Part shown: positions 49,608 to 58,156 of the stretch, piece after piece
How the letters are laid out: every line of letters begins with the position of its first letter
How positions within the stretch are numbered: position 1 is the stretch's first letter
Assembly: GCA_022784465.1 (NCBI GenBank)
Contig: JALFUR010000006.1
Coordinates: 30,921 to 94,920, forward strand
Source: Christensenella sp.
GTDB taxonomy: Bacteria > Bacillota > Clostridia > Christensenellales > UBA3700
DNA length: 64,000 bases
Direction: 5' to 3'
Notes under the pieces: generated by a model
Databases searched by the model: none
Seen by the model: the letters and a program-made list of their open reading frames with translations, nothing else
Told to the model about the DNA's origin: nothing
Program-made: the position numbers and the translations under genes

Positions 49608-52480
49608 TAGTCCTTATTCTCCTTTTTCTTCTTAAATTCTTCTTTTCTCTTTTTAACGAATTCTTTGTCGGCATCGTCCTTCTTAGAGAAGAGAATCTTA
49701 ACTGCACGCTTTGCGGTATACGGCAAAATGCTCTTAAACTTATCTTCGGCAACCACCATCTTCGAAGCCTCAGGGTGATCGCGGTGGAGCGTAATTGCGT
49801 CAAACTTACATTTAGTAGTGCAGATACCGCAACCGATACATCTGTTTACGTCTACAACGGTTACGCCACAGCCCAAGCATCTTGACGTTTCTGTCTTGAC
49901 TTGCTCCTCGGTGAGCGTCTTGTGAGCGTCTTTGAAGGACTTAGCGTCAATGCTTTCGTCCATGCCTGCTTCTTGACGAGAAGAATTGTCATAGCTCTCT
50001 ACCTTGATATCGTCGGTGTCAATTTGTATAAACTGTCTTCTATTTCTACCAATCGTCATATGACCGTGTTGCACATAACGGTGCAAAGACTCAGCAGCCT
50101 CGTGTCCTTGTGCAATGGCGTCGATGGCAAACTTAGGTCCCGTAAATACGTCACCGCCGACGAAGATATCCTCCTCAGCAGTTTGATATGTCAAGGTGTC
50201 CGCTACAGGTCCGTTACCTCTACCAAATTCAACCTTGCTGCCTTTAAGCAAATCGCCCCATACGATAGTTTGACCTACGGCAAAGATAACATTGTCGCAA
50301 GCTACTGTTTGAGTTTCGTTCTCGTCGTATACAGGATTAAATTTATGATTTTCATCAAATACCGATAGGCACTTTTTGAATACCACGGCTACTGCCTTGC
50401 CGTTTTCAACGACGACTTCTTTTGGACCCCAACCGCAGTTGATAGCAACGCCGTCCTCTTGCGCCTCTGCGATCTCCTCATTGGAAGCAGGCATAATGTC
50501 GCGAGTTTCCAAGCAATACATAGCCACTTCTTTTGCTCCCGAACGAACGGATACTCTAGCTGCGTCGATAGCAACGTTACCGCCACCAACGACTATTGTC
50601 TTGCCCTTCACGGCATAGCCACCGCAATTGGCAACTTTAAGGAAGTCAACGGCAGTCGTTACGCCCTCGGCGTCACTACCGACAACATTAGGTTTTTTTC
50701 CTCCTTGACAACCAATAGCAACGTAGAACGCCTTGTACCCCTCGGCTCGCAATTGGTCAATAGTGATATCCTTGCCCACTTCTACACCGCATTTTATCTC
50801 CACGCCCATTTCTCTCATTATATCTATTTCGGCGTCGATTACGTCCTTTTCAAGTTTATAAGAAGGGATACCGTATGTAAGCATACCACCCGGCTTTTCG
50901 TTCTTTTCAAATACTGTTGGATAATATCCCATTTGTGCTAGATAGTACGCGCACGACAATCCGGCAGGTCCACCGCCGATGATAGCAATCTTTTCTTTCC
51001 AACGTCCCCTATTGGATGCCACTACGATATCGGGCACGTATCTATGCTCGGCATGCAAATCTTGCTCGGCAATAAATTTCTTGACTGCGTCAATCGACAC
51101 TGCTCTATCTATCGTACCACGTGTACAAGCGTCCTCACAGCGACGATTGCATATTCTTCCGCACACTGCAGGGAACGGATTTTCCTTTTTGATGATAGCT
51201 AGCGCCTCTTTGTACTTACCTTGCGAAGCCTTTTTAAGATAGCCTTGTACTGCAATATGCGCAGGGCAAGCCGTCTTACAAGGGGAAGTACCCGTATCGT
51301 GACAGTTGATTCTATTTTTGTCGCGATAGTCCTCGTCCCACATATGTTTGCCCCACTTGAAAGTGTCAGGGAGAGGTTGTTTTGGATAAGTAACTTCACT
51401 GCCGTCGGACTTACATAGCTTTTGTCCAAGTTTCAAAGCTCCAGCAGGACAATATTCTACGCACGCACCGCATGCCACACACTTTTGTTTGTCAACGTGT
51501 GCACGATATGCCGATGCGGACATGTTAGGCGTGTTGAAAAGTTGCGACGTACGCAACGCATTACAAATCTTGACGTTGCAGTTGCAAATTGCAAAAATCT
51601 TATTTTCACCGTCAATGTTGGTAACTTGATGCACAAAACCGTTATCCTCGGCCCTCTTCAATATCTCCATTGCCTCGTCGTAAGTGATATCGTGACCTCT
51701 ACCCGTCTCACGACAGTAGTCAGCCATATCTCCAACGCCGATACACCAATCTTGATAATCATCTGCACAACCTTCGTCTAGCTGTTTTCTACCATAACGG
51801 CAAGAACAAATCGATGCGCCAATGTGTCCTTCGTATTTTTTCAACCAATAGGATATGTGTTCTATATCCATAGTAGTGTTTTCCATAGAGATTGCCTTCT
51901 CGACAGGAATGACGTGCATTCCTATTCCGCCACCCCCAGGTGGAACCATTGCAGTAACGTGCTCAAGTGGCAAAAATGTCATACGCTCAAAGAACATCGC
52001 AAGTTCAGGGTGTTTATCCATAAGCTTGGTGTTCATGTTGGTATATTCGGCAGAACCCGGCACGAAGAGAGGAACCCAATAGTGTCTATCTTCTCGATTG
52101 TATGTAGTGCCAGGGATAGGTCCGTCCTTAGTGTACTTGTCACCGTAATCATATTCTAGCATACCCAAAAATGATAGTTTATCCACGATTTCGTCAAAAG
52201 TCTTGTCATCGTATCCTGCCATTTCTTTCAATTTGGCATAAGGGTACTTTACTCTAGTCTTCATTTTGAGTAATAGGTCTAAAGAGTTGTCGCGCTCTTG
52301 CTCACTCATTTCGTCTTCAAAAATGCACGCAAAGCCCCAATACTCAGGGTCTTTAGCTGTAATTCCCTTCACTTTTCCTGGTAATCTGTCAGTGACCCTT
52401 CTCACGAACTTCAAAAGCTTTGGATTTGGGTCTTTGTCAAACATGTGCGCCGGTACGTACTTACTACTTATCTCAGGCAT
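49607..52480 (-). CDS. 957-aa FAD/NAD(P)-dependent oxidoreductase (GltD/NfnB-like) with N-terminal Fe-S domain and ferredoxin modules
   Basis: ICSCRYGRKQLDEGC...CIGVGDMADYC..., ICNCNVKICNA, CVACGACVEYCPAGAL, AIIGGGPAGLSCAYYLAQMGY, CLGCGVTVVDVNRCIGCGICTTKC. Confidence 0.88.
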   Translation of the reverse strand: MPEISSKYVPAHMFDKDPNPKLLKFVRRVTDRLPGKVKGITAKDPEYWGFACIFEDEMSEQERDNSLDLLLKMKTRVKYPYAKLKEMAGYDDKTFDEIVDKLSFLGMLEYDYGDKYTKDGPIPGTTYNREDRHYWVPLFVPGSAEYTNMNTKLMDKHPELAMFFERMTFLPLEHVTAMVPPGGGGIGMHVIPVEKAISMENTTMDIEHISYWLKKYEGHIGASICSCRYGRKQLDEGCADDYQDWCIGVGDMADYCRETGRGHDITYDEAMEILKRAEDNGFVHQVTNIDGENKIFAICNCNVKICNALRTSQLFNTPNMSASAYRAHVDKQKCVACGACVEYCPAGALKLGQKLCKSDGSEVTYPKQPLPDTFKWGKHMWDEDYRDKNRINCHDTGTSPCKTACPAHIAVQGYLKKASQGKYKEALAIIKKENPFPAVCGRICNRRCEDACTRGTIDRAVSIDAVKKFIAEQDLHAEHRYVPDIVVASNRGRWKEKIAIIGGGPAGLSCAYYLAQMGYYPTVFEKNEKPGGMLTYGIPSYKLEKDVIDAEIDIMREMGVEIKCGVEVGKDITIDQLRAEGYKAFYVAIGCQGGKKPNVVGSDAEGVTTAVDFLKVANCGGYAVKGKTIVVGGGNVAIDAARVSVRSGAKEVAMYCLETRDIMPASNEEIAEAQEDGVAINCGWGPKEVVVENGKAVAVVFKKCLSVFDENHKFNPVYDENETQTVACDNVIFAVGQTIVWGDLLKGSKVEFGRGNGPVADTLTYQTAEEDIFVGGDVFTGPKFAIDAIAQGHEAAESLHRYVQHGHMTIGRNRRQFIQIDTDDIKVESYDNSSRQEAGMDESIDAKSFKDAHKTLTEEQVKTETSRCLGCGVTVVDVNRCIGCGICTTKCKFDAITLHRDHPEASKMVVAEDKFKSILPYTAKRAVKILFSKKDDADKEFVKKRKEEFKKKKENKD

Positions 52481-53156
52481 TCTCGTTATTCCTCCATTTT
52501 GCTATATTCTTTATTATCCAGTCGGCAAACTTGTCGACTCCTTCGCCCGTCTTGGCACAGATAGGTATTATCTCTGCGTTCGGGTTTCTCATTTTTATAT
52601 ATTGACTGCACTTGTCAAGGTCAAAATCAAAATATGGCGCGACGTCCATTTTGTTGATAAGCACTAGGTCGCATATCGAAAACATCAAAGGATATTTTAG
52701 CGGTTTGTCGTGTCCTTCCGGTACCGACAAAATCATACAGTTCTTGCTTGCACCCGTATCGAACTCGGCAGGACATACAAGGTTGCCCACGTTTTCCAAA
52801 ATAGCTAAATCTACGTCGTTTAGATCAAGCCCTCTCAAGCCTTGACGCGTCATCTCTGCGTCCAAATGGCACATTCCGCCCGTATGCAGCTGTATCGATT
52901 GAACCCCAGTCGCTTCCTTTATCTTAATGGCGTCCACGTCCGAATCAATATCGGCTTCCATAACCGCAATTTTGATTTTGTCTTTCAATGCGTTGATAGT
53001 ACTAATCAGCGTCGTCGTCTTGCCGCTGCCCGGCGAAGACATAAGATTGAGCAAAAATACACCCTTTGCTTTGAGTTCTTCCCTCAATCTGTTAGCATCT
53101 TTGTCGTTGTCATCAAATATACTCTTCTTAATTTCAATAATTCGTACTTCATCCAT
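52473..53156 (-). CDS. hypB: Hydrogenase/urease nickel-incorporation GTPase HypB
   Basis: LMSSPGSGKTTTLI, HTGGMCHLDAEM, VPEGHDKPLKYP, LINKMDV; no N-terminal His-rich stretch. Confidence 0.92.
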   Translation of the reverse strand: MDEVRIIEIKKSIFDDNDKDANRLREELKAKGVFLLNLMSSPGSGKTTTLISTINALKDKIKIAVMEADIDSDVDAIKIKEATGVQSIQLHTGGMCHLDAEMTRQGLRGLDLNDVDLAILENVGNLVCPAEFDTGASKNCMILSVPEGHDKPLKYPLMFSICDLVLINKMDVAPYFDFDLDKCSQYIKMRNPNAEIIPICAKTGEGVDKFADWIIKNIAKWRNNENA

Positions 53157-53390
53157 ACTTTATTCACCAAACTATAATAACAATTTAACTTAATTTATAT
53201 TTTTTTGCAATACGTTACACTTGCTAGACAATGTCAATTGTTTTAGCGTCAAATGCTAAACTAAAATACGTTAATGACCATTTTATGTTTTTTTCGCAAA
53301 TTAGTTCTTCTCTCATAAATAAGTATATCATAAAAATAAGTTATGCAATACTGTTCCGGTTTCTAAATTTCCAAAGAGGTATATAAATTA

Positions 53391-53517
53391 TGAATAGGAA
53401 GGAACAAAACATCTAACTTTAGATGAAAAATATCACATATGCTCTGCTTTAAAGCAAGATTTGTCTTGTAAAAGAATAGCTCAAAACTTAGCAAAAGATA
53501 ATCGTACGATCTCTTAG
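53391..53517 (+). pseudogene. IS30-family transposase N-terminal remnant
   Basis: Frame from 53410: HLTLDEKYHICSALKQDLSCKRIAQNLAKDNRTIS* (IS30 HTH pattern), ending at a TTAGGAG sequence. Confidence 0.7.
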
Positions 53518-53613
53518 GAGGATATTGCCGCTCCTAATGTAGGGTTTGCAAAATACCTAAAATGCATATTTTGCATCATTTCCGCCGTTTATTCGTCGTA
53601 TTTTGCGTATTTT

Positions 53614-53679
53614 CTACACCGTTTCATAACTTTTATAGCGTTCAAAAAAACCAAGGCAACCAAATAGGCAGCCAAATCT
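53614..53679 (-). pseudogene. Possible tyrosine-integrase C-terminal tail remnant
   Basis: RFGCLFGCLGFFERYKSYETV*, parallels KFGDLFGDHGEKSS... at 55781-55858. Confidence 0.35.
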
Positions 53680-53722
53680 TGTGACCAAGGTTTATTTACA
53701 CCACGCTTTCGCTATTTTTTAT

Positions 53723-54448
53723 TTAATCCTTTTTAATGAACTTGCATTTTGGATAATTAGAACAACCCCAGAATTCACCATATTTACCATTTCTTAAAAC
53801 TAAGTTCCCACCGCAACGAGGACAAATTCCAAGTTCTAAATTCTGTTGCTGTTTCCTAATGTTTTGTACATGTTCTTTTGTGGAAATATCAGACTGATTT
53901 GATAATAATAAGTTATAAGCAGTTTGCATTTGTTCAACCGTCAAAATAATTTCACCCGATTGTAGCGCTGTTCTTAATGCAGATAAAGGAATAACGCCTT
54001 TTATATCAATATTATGCGTATTATTTTGAACAAACACTACTAAAGAGTAAACAGGTAGCCTACCAACAATCTTTTTAACATTATAAACATGAGTAGCATT
54101 TTGTTTCAAAGGGTTATAAAGTTTATTTTTAACTTTCCCATAAGCCAAAACCTGTGTCCATTCACGTTGACTCTCAGAACCATAAATTTCGCCTGAATAA
54201 TTTTTCGTCTCAAGAACAAATATACCGTGCGGATTTATAACGATATGGTCAATCTGAGAACTTTTTTCTTCGTTAACGAGAATAAGGTCGTTAATAACAT
54301 ACTGCTCATTTTCAACTGTTTCTCCGATTACCCGACGAACTTTATTTTCACCATACTTGCCTCGTGCTGACGGGTGTTTTAGGTAAACAATTAATATTAT
54401 AAATAATATTATAAAAAGAATCACAGGGATTATTATAAGAAAAGGCAT
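53723..54448 (-). CDS. NERD-domain protein with N-terminal TM and C-terminal topoisomerase-type zinc finger
   Basis: GKYGENKVRRVIGE, QIDHIVINPHGIFVLETKNYSGEIYG; CPRCGGNLVLRNGKYGEFWGCSNYPKCKF. Confidence 0.92.
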   Translation of the reverse strand: MPFLIIIPVILFIILFIILIVYLKHPSARGKYGENKVRRVIGETVENEQYVINDLILVNEEKSSQIDHIVINPHGIFVLETKNYSGEIYGSESQREWTQVLAYGKVKNKLYNPLKQNATHVYNVKKIVGRLPVYSLVVFVQNNTHNIDIKGVIPLSALRTALQSGEIILTVEQMQTAYNLLLSNQSDISTKEHVQNIRKQQQNLELGICPRCGGNLVLRNGKYGEFWGCSNYPKCKFIKKD

Positions 54449-54457
54449 AATTTCTCC

Positions 54458-54639
54458 TTAACTTTTACATGTTTTTTCAATGGCATTCATGATGGATTTA
54501 CAATTGGGAACAGACATTCTAAATTCTTTACCTACCGCAAGTAAGTCGCCATTAGTGGGATTGCCGTTGCCGTTAACCATCATTTCGTGCTCATGTTTTT
54601 CGAGCGTATGCGAAAAATCGGTCGTTTTATTTATTCGCT
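54458..54639 (-). pseudogene. HipA-family toxin C-terminal remnant
   Basis: Minus frame ...TTDFSHTLEKHEHEMMVNGNGNPTNGDLLAVGKEFRMSVPNCKSIMNAIEKTCKS*; no upstream body, overlaps the 3' end of the DUF4238 gene. Confidence 0.5.
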
Positions 54640-55650
54640 TTCTTCTTCAAAAAGTTCGTCTTCTAATAGGTGATAGTTTTGTTTAATATCGCCACGCCTA
54701 TTAAAGGCGTAGATTGAATCAGCAATGCGTTCTTCGTCCCTAAACATAACCCCTACACGAGCCTCGTTGAGAAATAAGGCATTTATGTACTCAACGTCAT
54801 CTTGGTAAATTTTTCTCACCCTATAGGTGTACGTGTCACTAGGAAGAAAAGCCGTCGCCATCGCACGCTTGCTTTTAGGCGGTATAATCATATCGCCAGA
54901 TATTTTTGAGAAGGATTTGATTTGTTCAAACAAAGGACTATTAACTTCTCCCTTAAACATAACATGGTTTAATATGAGCATTCTTGTTGGCGATAACGGA
55001 TAAAAGCAATGCATATGCAAATTTATACCAGGTTGTACGGGAAAAATTTCTAAAGTTGGATAAATGTCCGTTAAAAGGAATTCTCCGCCACGTGCATCAA
55101 CAAGAGTCATATACATACCCTTTAAGTCGTTAAAAAAGTCGGTTTTGATAATAGGGTCAACAACTTCATTAGATTGCACGTCTGCGTAAGAACGGCATTT
55201 TGCCAGTTCTTCTACTTCGCGTTTCCATAAATCCTCAAAACCTTCAGTAGAATACTCCTTTAGAATTTTACGAGTACTTTCGTTAAAATTATTATTACGA
55301 TACTGTTCCATTCTAGAATTAGAACGAAAAGACAACAACGACAAGAAAATCCTTAATTTTTCAAGTTCCTCGCGGGTAATCACAACTTCGTTATTGGTCA
55401 AAAACTTTTTATTTATAAGTTCAGCAATTTCCTTTTCAAAAACAGCAAGGGTGCTTTCTATACTAGTGGGGTTGTCCTGATGGTTTATTTCATCTCGGTA
55501 CATATTCATGTTCATAAACACACTTCTAGTATTGCGTTTTTCTAGTTTGCTGTTTTCAATATCCCAGTATGTTACTTGCGAATTCTCGTCTTGGAAATTT
55601 CGCAAAATAAATTGTGGGATATAGTGATGCCTTTTAGGTTCTGGTTTCAT
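54631..55650 (-). CDS. DUF4238-domain protein
   Basis: MKPEPKRHHYIPQFILRNFQDENSQVTYWDIENSK (HHYIP-x-F-LRNF signature). Confidence 0.88.
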   Translation of the reverse strand: MKPEPKRHHYIPQFILRNFQDENSQVTYWDIENSKLEKRNTRSVFMNMNMYRDEINHQDNPTSIESTLAVFEKEIAELINKKFLTNNEVVITREELEKLRIFLSLLSFRSNSRMEQYRNNNFNESTRKILKEYSTEGFEDLWKREVEELAKCRSYADVQSNEVVDPIIKTDFFNDLKGMYMTLVDARGGEFLLTDIYPTLEIFPVQPGINLHMHCFYPLSPTRMLILNHVMFKGEVNSPLFEQIKSFSKISGDMIIPPKSKRAMATAFLPSDTYTYRVRKIYQDDVEYINALFLNEARVGVMFRDEERIADSIYAFNRRGDIKQNYHLLEDELFEEESE

Positions 55651-55701
55651 ATATAACTCCTGAGATAAATCAAGGCTACATTATAAATGTACCTCAAATT
55701 T

Positions 55702-55776
55702 TGGTATGCCCGGCGAGAATCGAAGTCACAATAGTGCCTTAGGAGGGCACGGTTATATCCATTTAACTACGGACAC
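55702..55776 (-). pseudogene. tRNA-Arg(CCU)-like gene, probably degenerate
   Basis: RC folds: acceptor GTGTCCG/CGGGCAT, anticodon arm GTGCC-CTCCTAA-GGCAC, encoded CCA; T-stem GTGAC/CTCGC lacks the conserved G53-C61 pair. Confidence 0.65.
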
Positions 55777-55780
55777 ATAT

Positions 55781-55858
55781 TCAGTTTTTTACAGGATATA
55801 GCAATACCCACTTTGGAGAACTTTTTTCGCCGTGGTCACCAAATAGGTCACCAAATTT
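55781..55858 (-). pseudogene. Possible tyrosine-integrase C-terminal tail remnant
   Basis: KFGDLFGDHGEKSSPKWVLLYPVKN* directly beside the tRNA-Arg-like gene. Confidence 0.35.
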
Positions 55859-55966
55859 TATTTTAGCAGTCTGCCTTATCGCTAAAATGCACGATTTTGA
55901 GCAGTTTTCGCATTGTTTTGCCCCGTTTTGATGGGTTCATGTCAGGAATAACACCCCCTTAGGAGT

Positions 55967-56195
55967 TTACTGTCCTTTGCCAAATATCGTGAAAACTGCA
56001 ATTTTGTTGCGTTTTTCACCGTTTTGAGCATTATCTGAAATTGAAAACTGTTTTATGGTTGTAGCCCCGTCGTCAATTTTCTTTTGACTTCCAGTTAATC
56101 TACTATCGGCAGCTATAGCTATTCCTTCAGGTAAATAAACTATACTTACAATTGACTTGTTCTTCTCCTTTTTAACATTAGTACTGAACGCTGCC
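55967..56195 (-). pseudogene. Truncated Ntn-hydrolase (proteasome/HslV-like) N-terminal remnant
   Basis: VKKEKNKSIVSIVYLPEGIAIAADSRLTGSQKKIDDGATTIKQFSISDNAQNGEKRNKIAVFTIFGKGQ*; stop falls in the att-like CCCTTAGGAGTTTAC. Confidence 0.45.
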
Positions 56196-57424
56196 TAAAA
56201 CTTTTCATTTTTGCTGATAAAGTCTACCATATTCACGTGTTTTATCCCACTACGTTGTTGCAAAAGATAGTCGGTTGTAACAACATATCGCGGATAGTTA
56301 TCTTTTATGCTTTCAAGCGGGCGATATTCACGTTCTTCCGTTTCTTTGCTTAAAGCAATAGTATAGGCGACTTGAATATAAGCATATTGCATATCCGTTC
56401 CGCGAACAATAAAATCACACTCGAACTTGCCGAATCTACCTACGCTTACAGAATAATCGAGCGACTTTGCATAAATATAGACGATATTCTCAAGTACCGG
56501 TCCGTAGTTAATTTTGTTATCCGTATTTTCGGCATAATAAAAACTTAAATCGGCAAGATAGTATTTCTTTTCTCCGGAAAGAGAACGTTTGGATTTCATG
56601 TCAAAACGAGGGCATTCATACAAAATCTTAGCATCGATTAGTGCTTTGACGTATTTTGAAACGGTAGAGATATTGATAGGTGTACCGCTTTTTCTTATTG
56701 CATCGCAAATATTGTTCAGGCTCGTAGTAGCACCAAAGTTGTTGATAACATATTTGCGAATTGTTTCAAAGGTTTCTTTGTTTTTAATTTTCAAACGTTT
56801 TCGAATATCTTTTTCAAAAATTTCCGAAACGACATCTTGAACATATTTTCTTTTATCAGCCGTATCATCAAACAGAACCGCTCTCGGAAAACCGCCTTCA
56901 AGAATATAATTCGTAAGCTCTATCATTGGATTAGGATTTATAGGTTTTCCAAAGAAAGCTTTAATTTCTTCATATTCTTGAAAATTTAACGTAAAAAGTT
57001 CAAACTCGACATATCTACCTGTCAGTTTCGTAACTAATTCACCGCTTAATAGATACGAGTTTGATCCAGTAATAAAAATTGACCAGTTTCCTTCTGTTCT
57101 AAAACCGTTAATAACTGTCTCAAAATCTGTGACATTTTGAACTTCATCGATAAAGAGATATTTCATCTCTTCCGTTTTACATTTTGACATAATCAAAGAT
57201 TCTAATTGATTAGCCGTTACAATTTTTCTATATTCACGTTTGTCGAGGTCGAGATAAATGATTCTCGATTCTGGAATTCCAGCTGCTTTAAGCTCATTTG
57301 CAATCATTTGCATTAAACTTGATTTTCCGCAGCGACGTACACCTGTGATAACCTTAATCAAATCGTCCGCATGGTAGAAACCACGTATTTTTTTTAAGTA
57401 ATTTTCTCTGATATACCAGTCCAT
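56195..57424 (-). CDS. ATP-binding protein (AAA_14 + DUF4143)
   Basis: VITGVRRCGKSSLMQMI Walker A; KYLFIDEVQNV; C-terminal DUF4143 region. Confidence 0.92.
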   Translation of the reverse strand: MDWYIRENYLKKIRGFYHADDLIKVITGVRRCGKSSLMQMIANELKAAGIPESRIIYLDLDKREYRKIVTANQLESLIMSKCKTEEMKYLFIDEVQNVTDFETVINGFRTEGNWSIFITGSNSYLLSGELVTKLTGRYVEFELFTLNFQEYEEIKAFFGKPINPNPMIELTNYILEGGFPRAVLFDDTADKRKYVQDVVSEIFEKDIRKRLKIKNKETFETIRKYVINNFGATTSLNNICDAIRKSGTPINISTVSKYVKALIDAKILYECPRFDMKSKRSLSGEKKYYLADLSFYYAENTDNKINYGPVLENIVYIYAKSLDYSVSVGRFGKFECDFIVRGTDMQYAYIQVAYTIALSKETEEREYRPLESIKDNYPRYVVTTDYLLQQRSGIKHVNMVDFISKNEKF

Positions 57425-57574
57425 ATTAGAAATCTCCTTTGCGAATACTATATCAAAAAAAAATAAAAAAAGTCAAGTTATGGATAGTGATTTTTAATTT
57501 TTTGCAAAAATGCTATCGATAAAACGCTTCATTTTGTTCTGATATGTCTACTTTCCATATTTAATTGCCTTTAG

Positions 57575-57705
57575 TTATTTGTTCAAGCATGGTTGTTTTT
57601 CCTACTTCTCCTTGGACCGGCTCTACAAGCACCGCTCCAAAAATTTCGGATAATTTTTTAGCTGATTTTTTCTGCATGTCTTTTGATATACATAACCAAC
57701 CTCCA
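57575..57705 (-). pseudogene. Frameshifted N-terminal remnant of a DUF4143-type ATPase
   Basis: MYIKRHAE..(frameshift)..SAKKLSEIFGAVLVEPVQGEVGKTTMLEQITKGN*. Confidence 0.55.
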
Positions 57706-57864
57706 TTTCGGCTAATTCACTTTCCAATATTGTTATAGCCGAAAAAATAAAAGGTCAAGTTAATTTGAATAATGTAAAAATCTTGTTAATTGTAATAGTA
57801 AATTCCAGTTGTATTATTAAGAAAAAAACATAATTGGAAGTTTGAGCTTAACTTTACAATAAAA

Positions 57865-57889
57865 AAGCGTAAAAATTGTTAGTTTTACG
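57865..57889 (-). terminator. Intrinsic terminator after tRNA-Arg
   Basis: Minus strand GCGTAAAACTAACAATTTTTACGCTTTTTT. Confidence 0.7.
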
Positions 57890-57896
57890 CTCAAAT

Positions 57897-57971
57897 TGGC
57901 GCACTCACCGGGAATCGAACCCAGAGCTAACCCTTAGGAGGGGTTTGTTTTATCCGTTAAACTATGAGTGC
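57897..57971 (-). tRNA. tRNA-Arg(CCU)
   Basis: RC GCACTCA-TA-GTTT..AAAC-A-AACCC-CTCCTAA-GGGTT-AGCT-CTGGG-TTCGATT-CCCGG-TGAGTGC-GCCA; anticodon CCT. Confidence 0.95.
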
Positions 57972-58156
57972 TTAAAATTTAACAACATAGCCAACAATTT
58001 TGCTAGTGATTTCACATAGGAGTATAAACTTTTTAAATAAATAAAGTCAACACGTTGATATTTGATTAAAGCTATATAAATATCGAAATTTTTGTATATT
58101 AACAATTATATTTTACATGCTATAATTTAAGTACAAATTAACATAAAGAGGAAATT

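Larger units (their letters stand above)
42538..57940. mobile_element. Genomic island (about 15.4 kb) integrated at the 3' end of tRNA-Arg(CCU)
   Basis: 44-bp direct repeat of the tRNA 3' half at both ends; orientation fits integration that rebuilds the intact tRNA at the right end; cargo includes remnants of IS30, HipA, Ntn hydrolase and ATPases. No intact integrase seen. Confidence 0.8.

Noticed and set aside
49901-52159. Multiple + strand ORFs of 80-160 aa opposite the 957-aa oxidoreductase
   Set aside because: Shadow ORFs of a higher-GC gene; no start context or homology.
42538-57940. Complete integrative conjugative element
   Set aside because: No relaxase, T4SS, intact integrase or replication gene recognised in the island; cargo and scars only.
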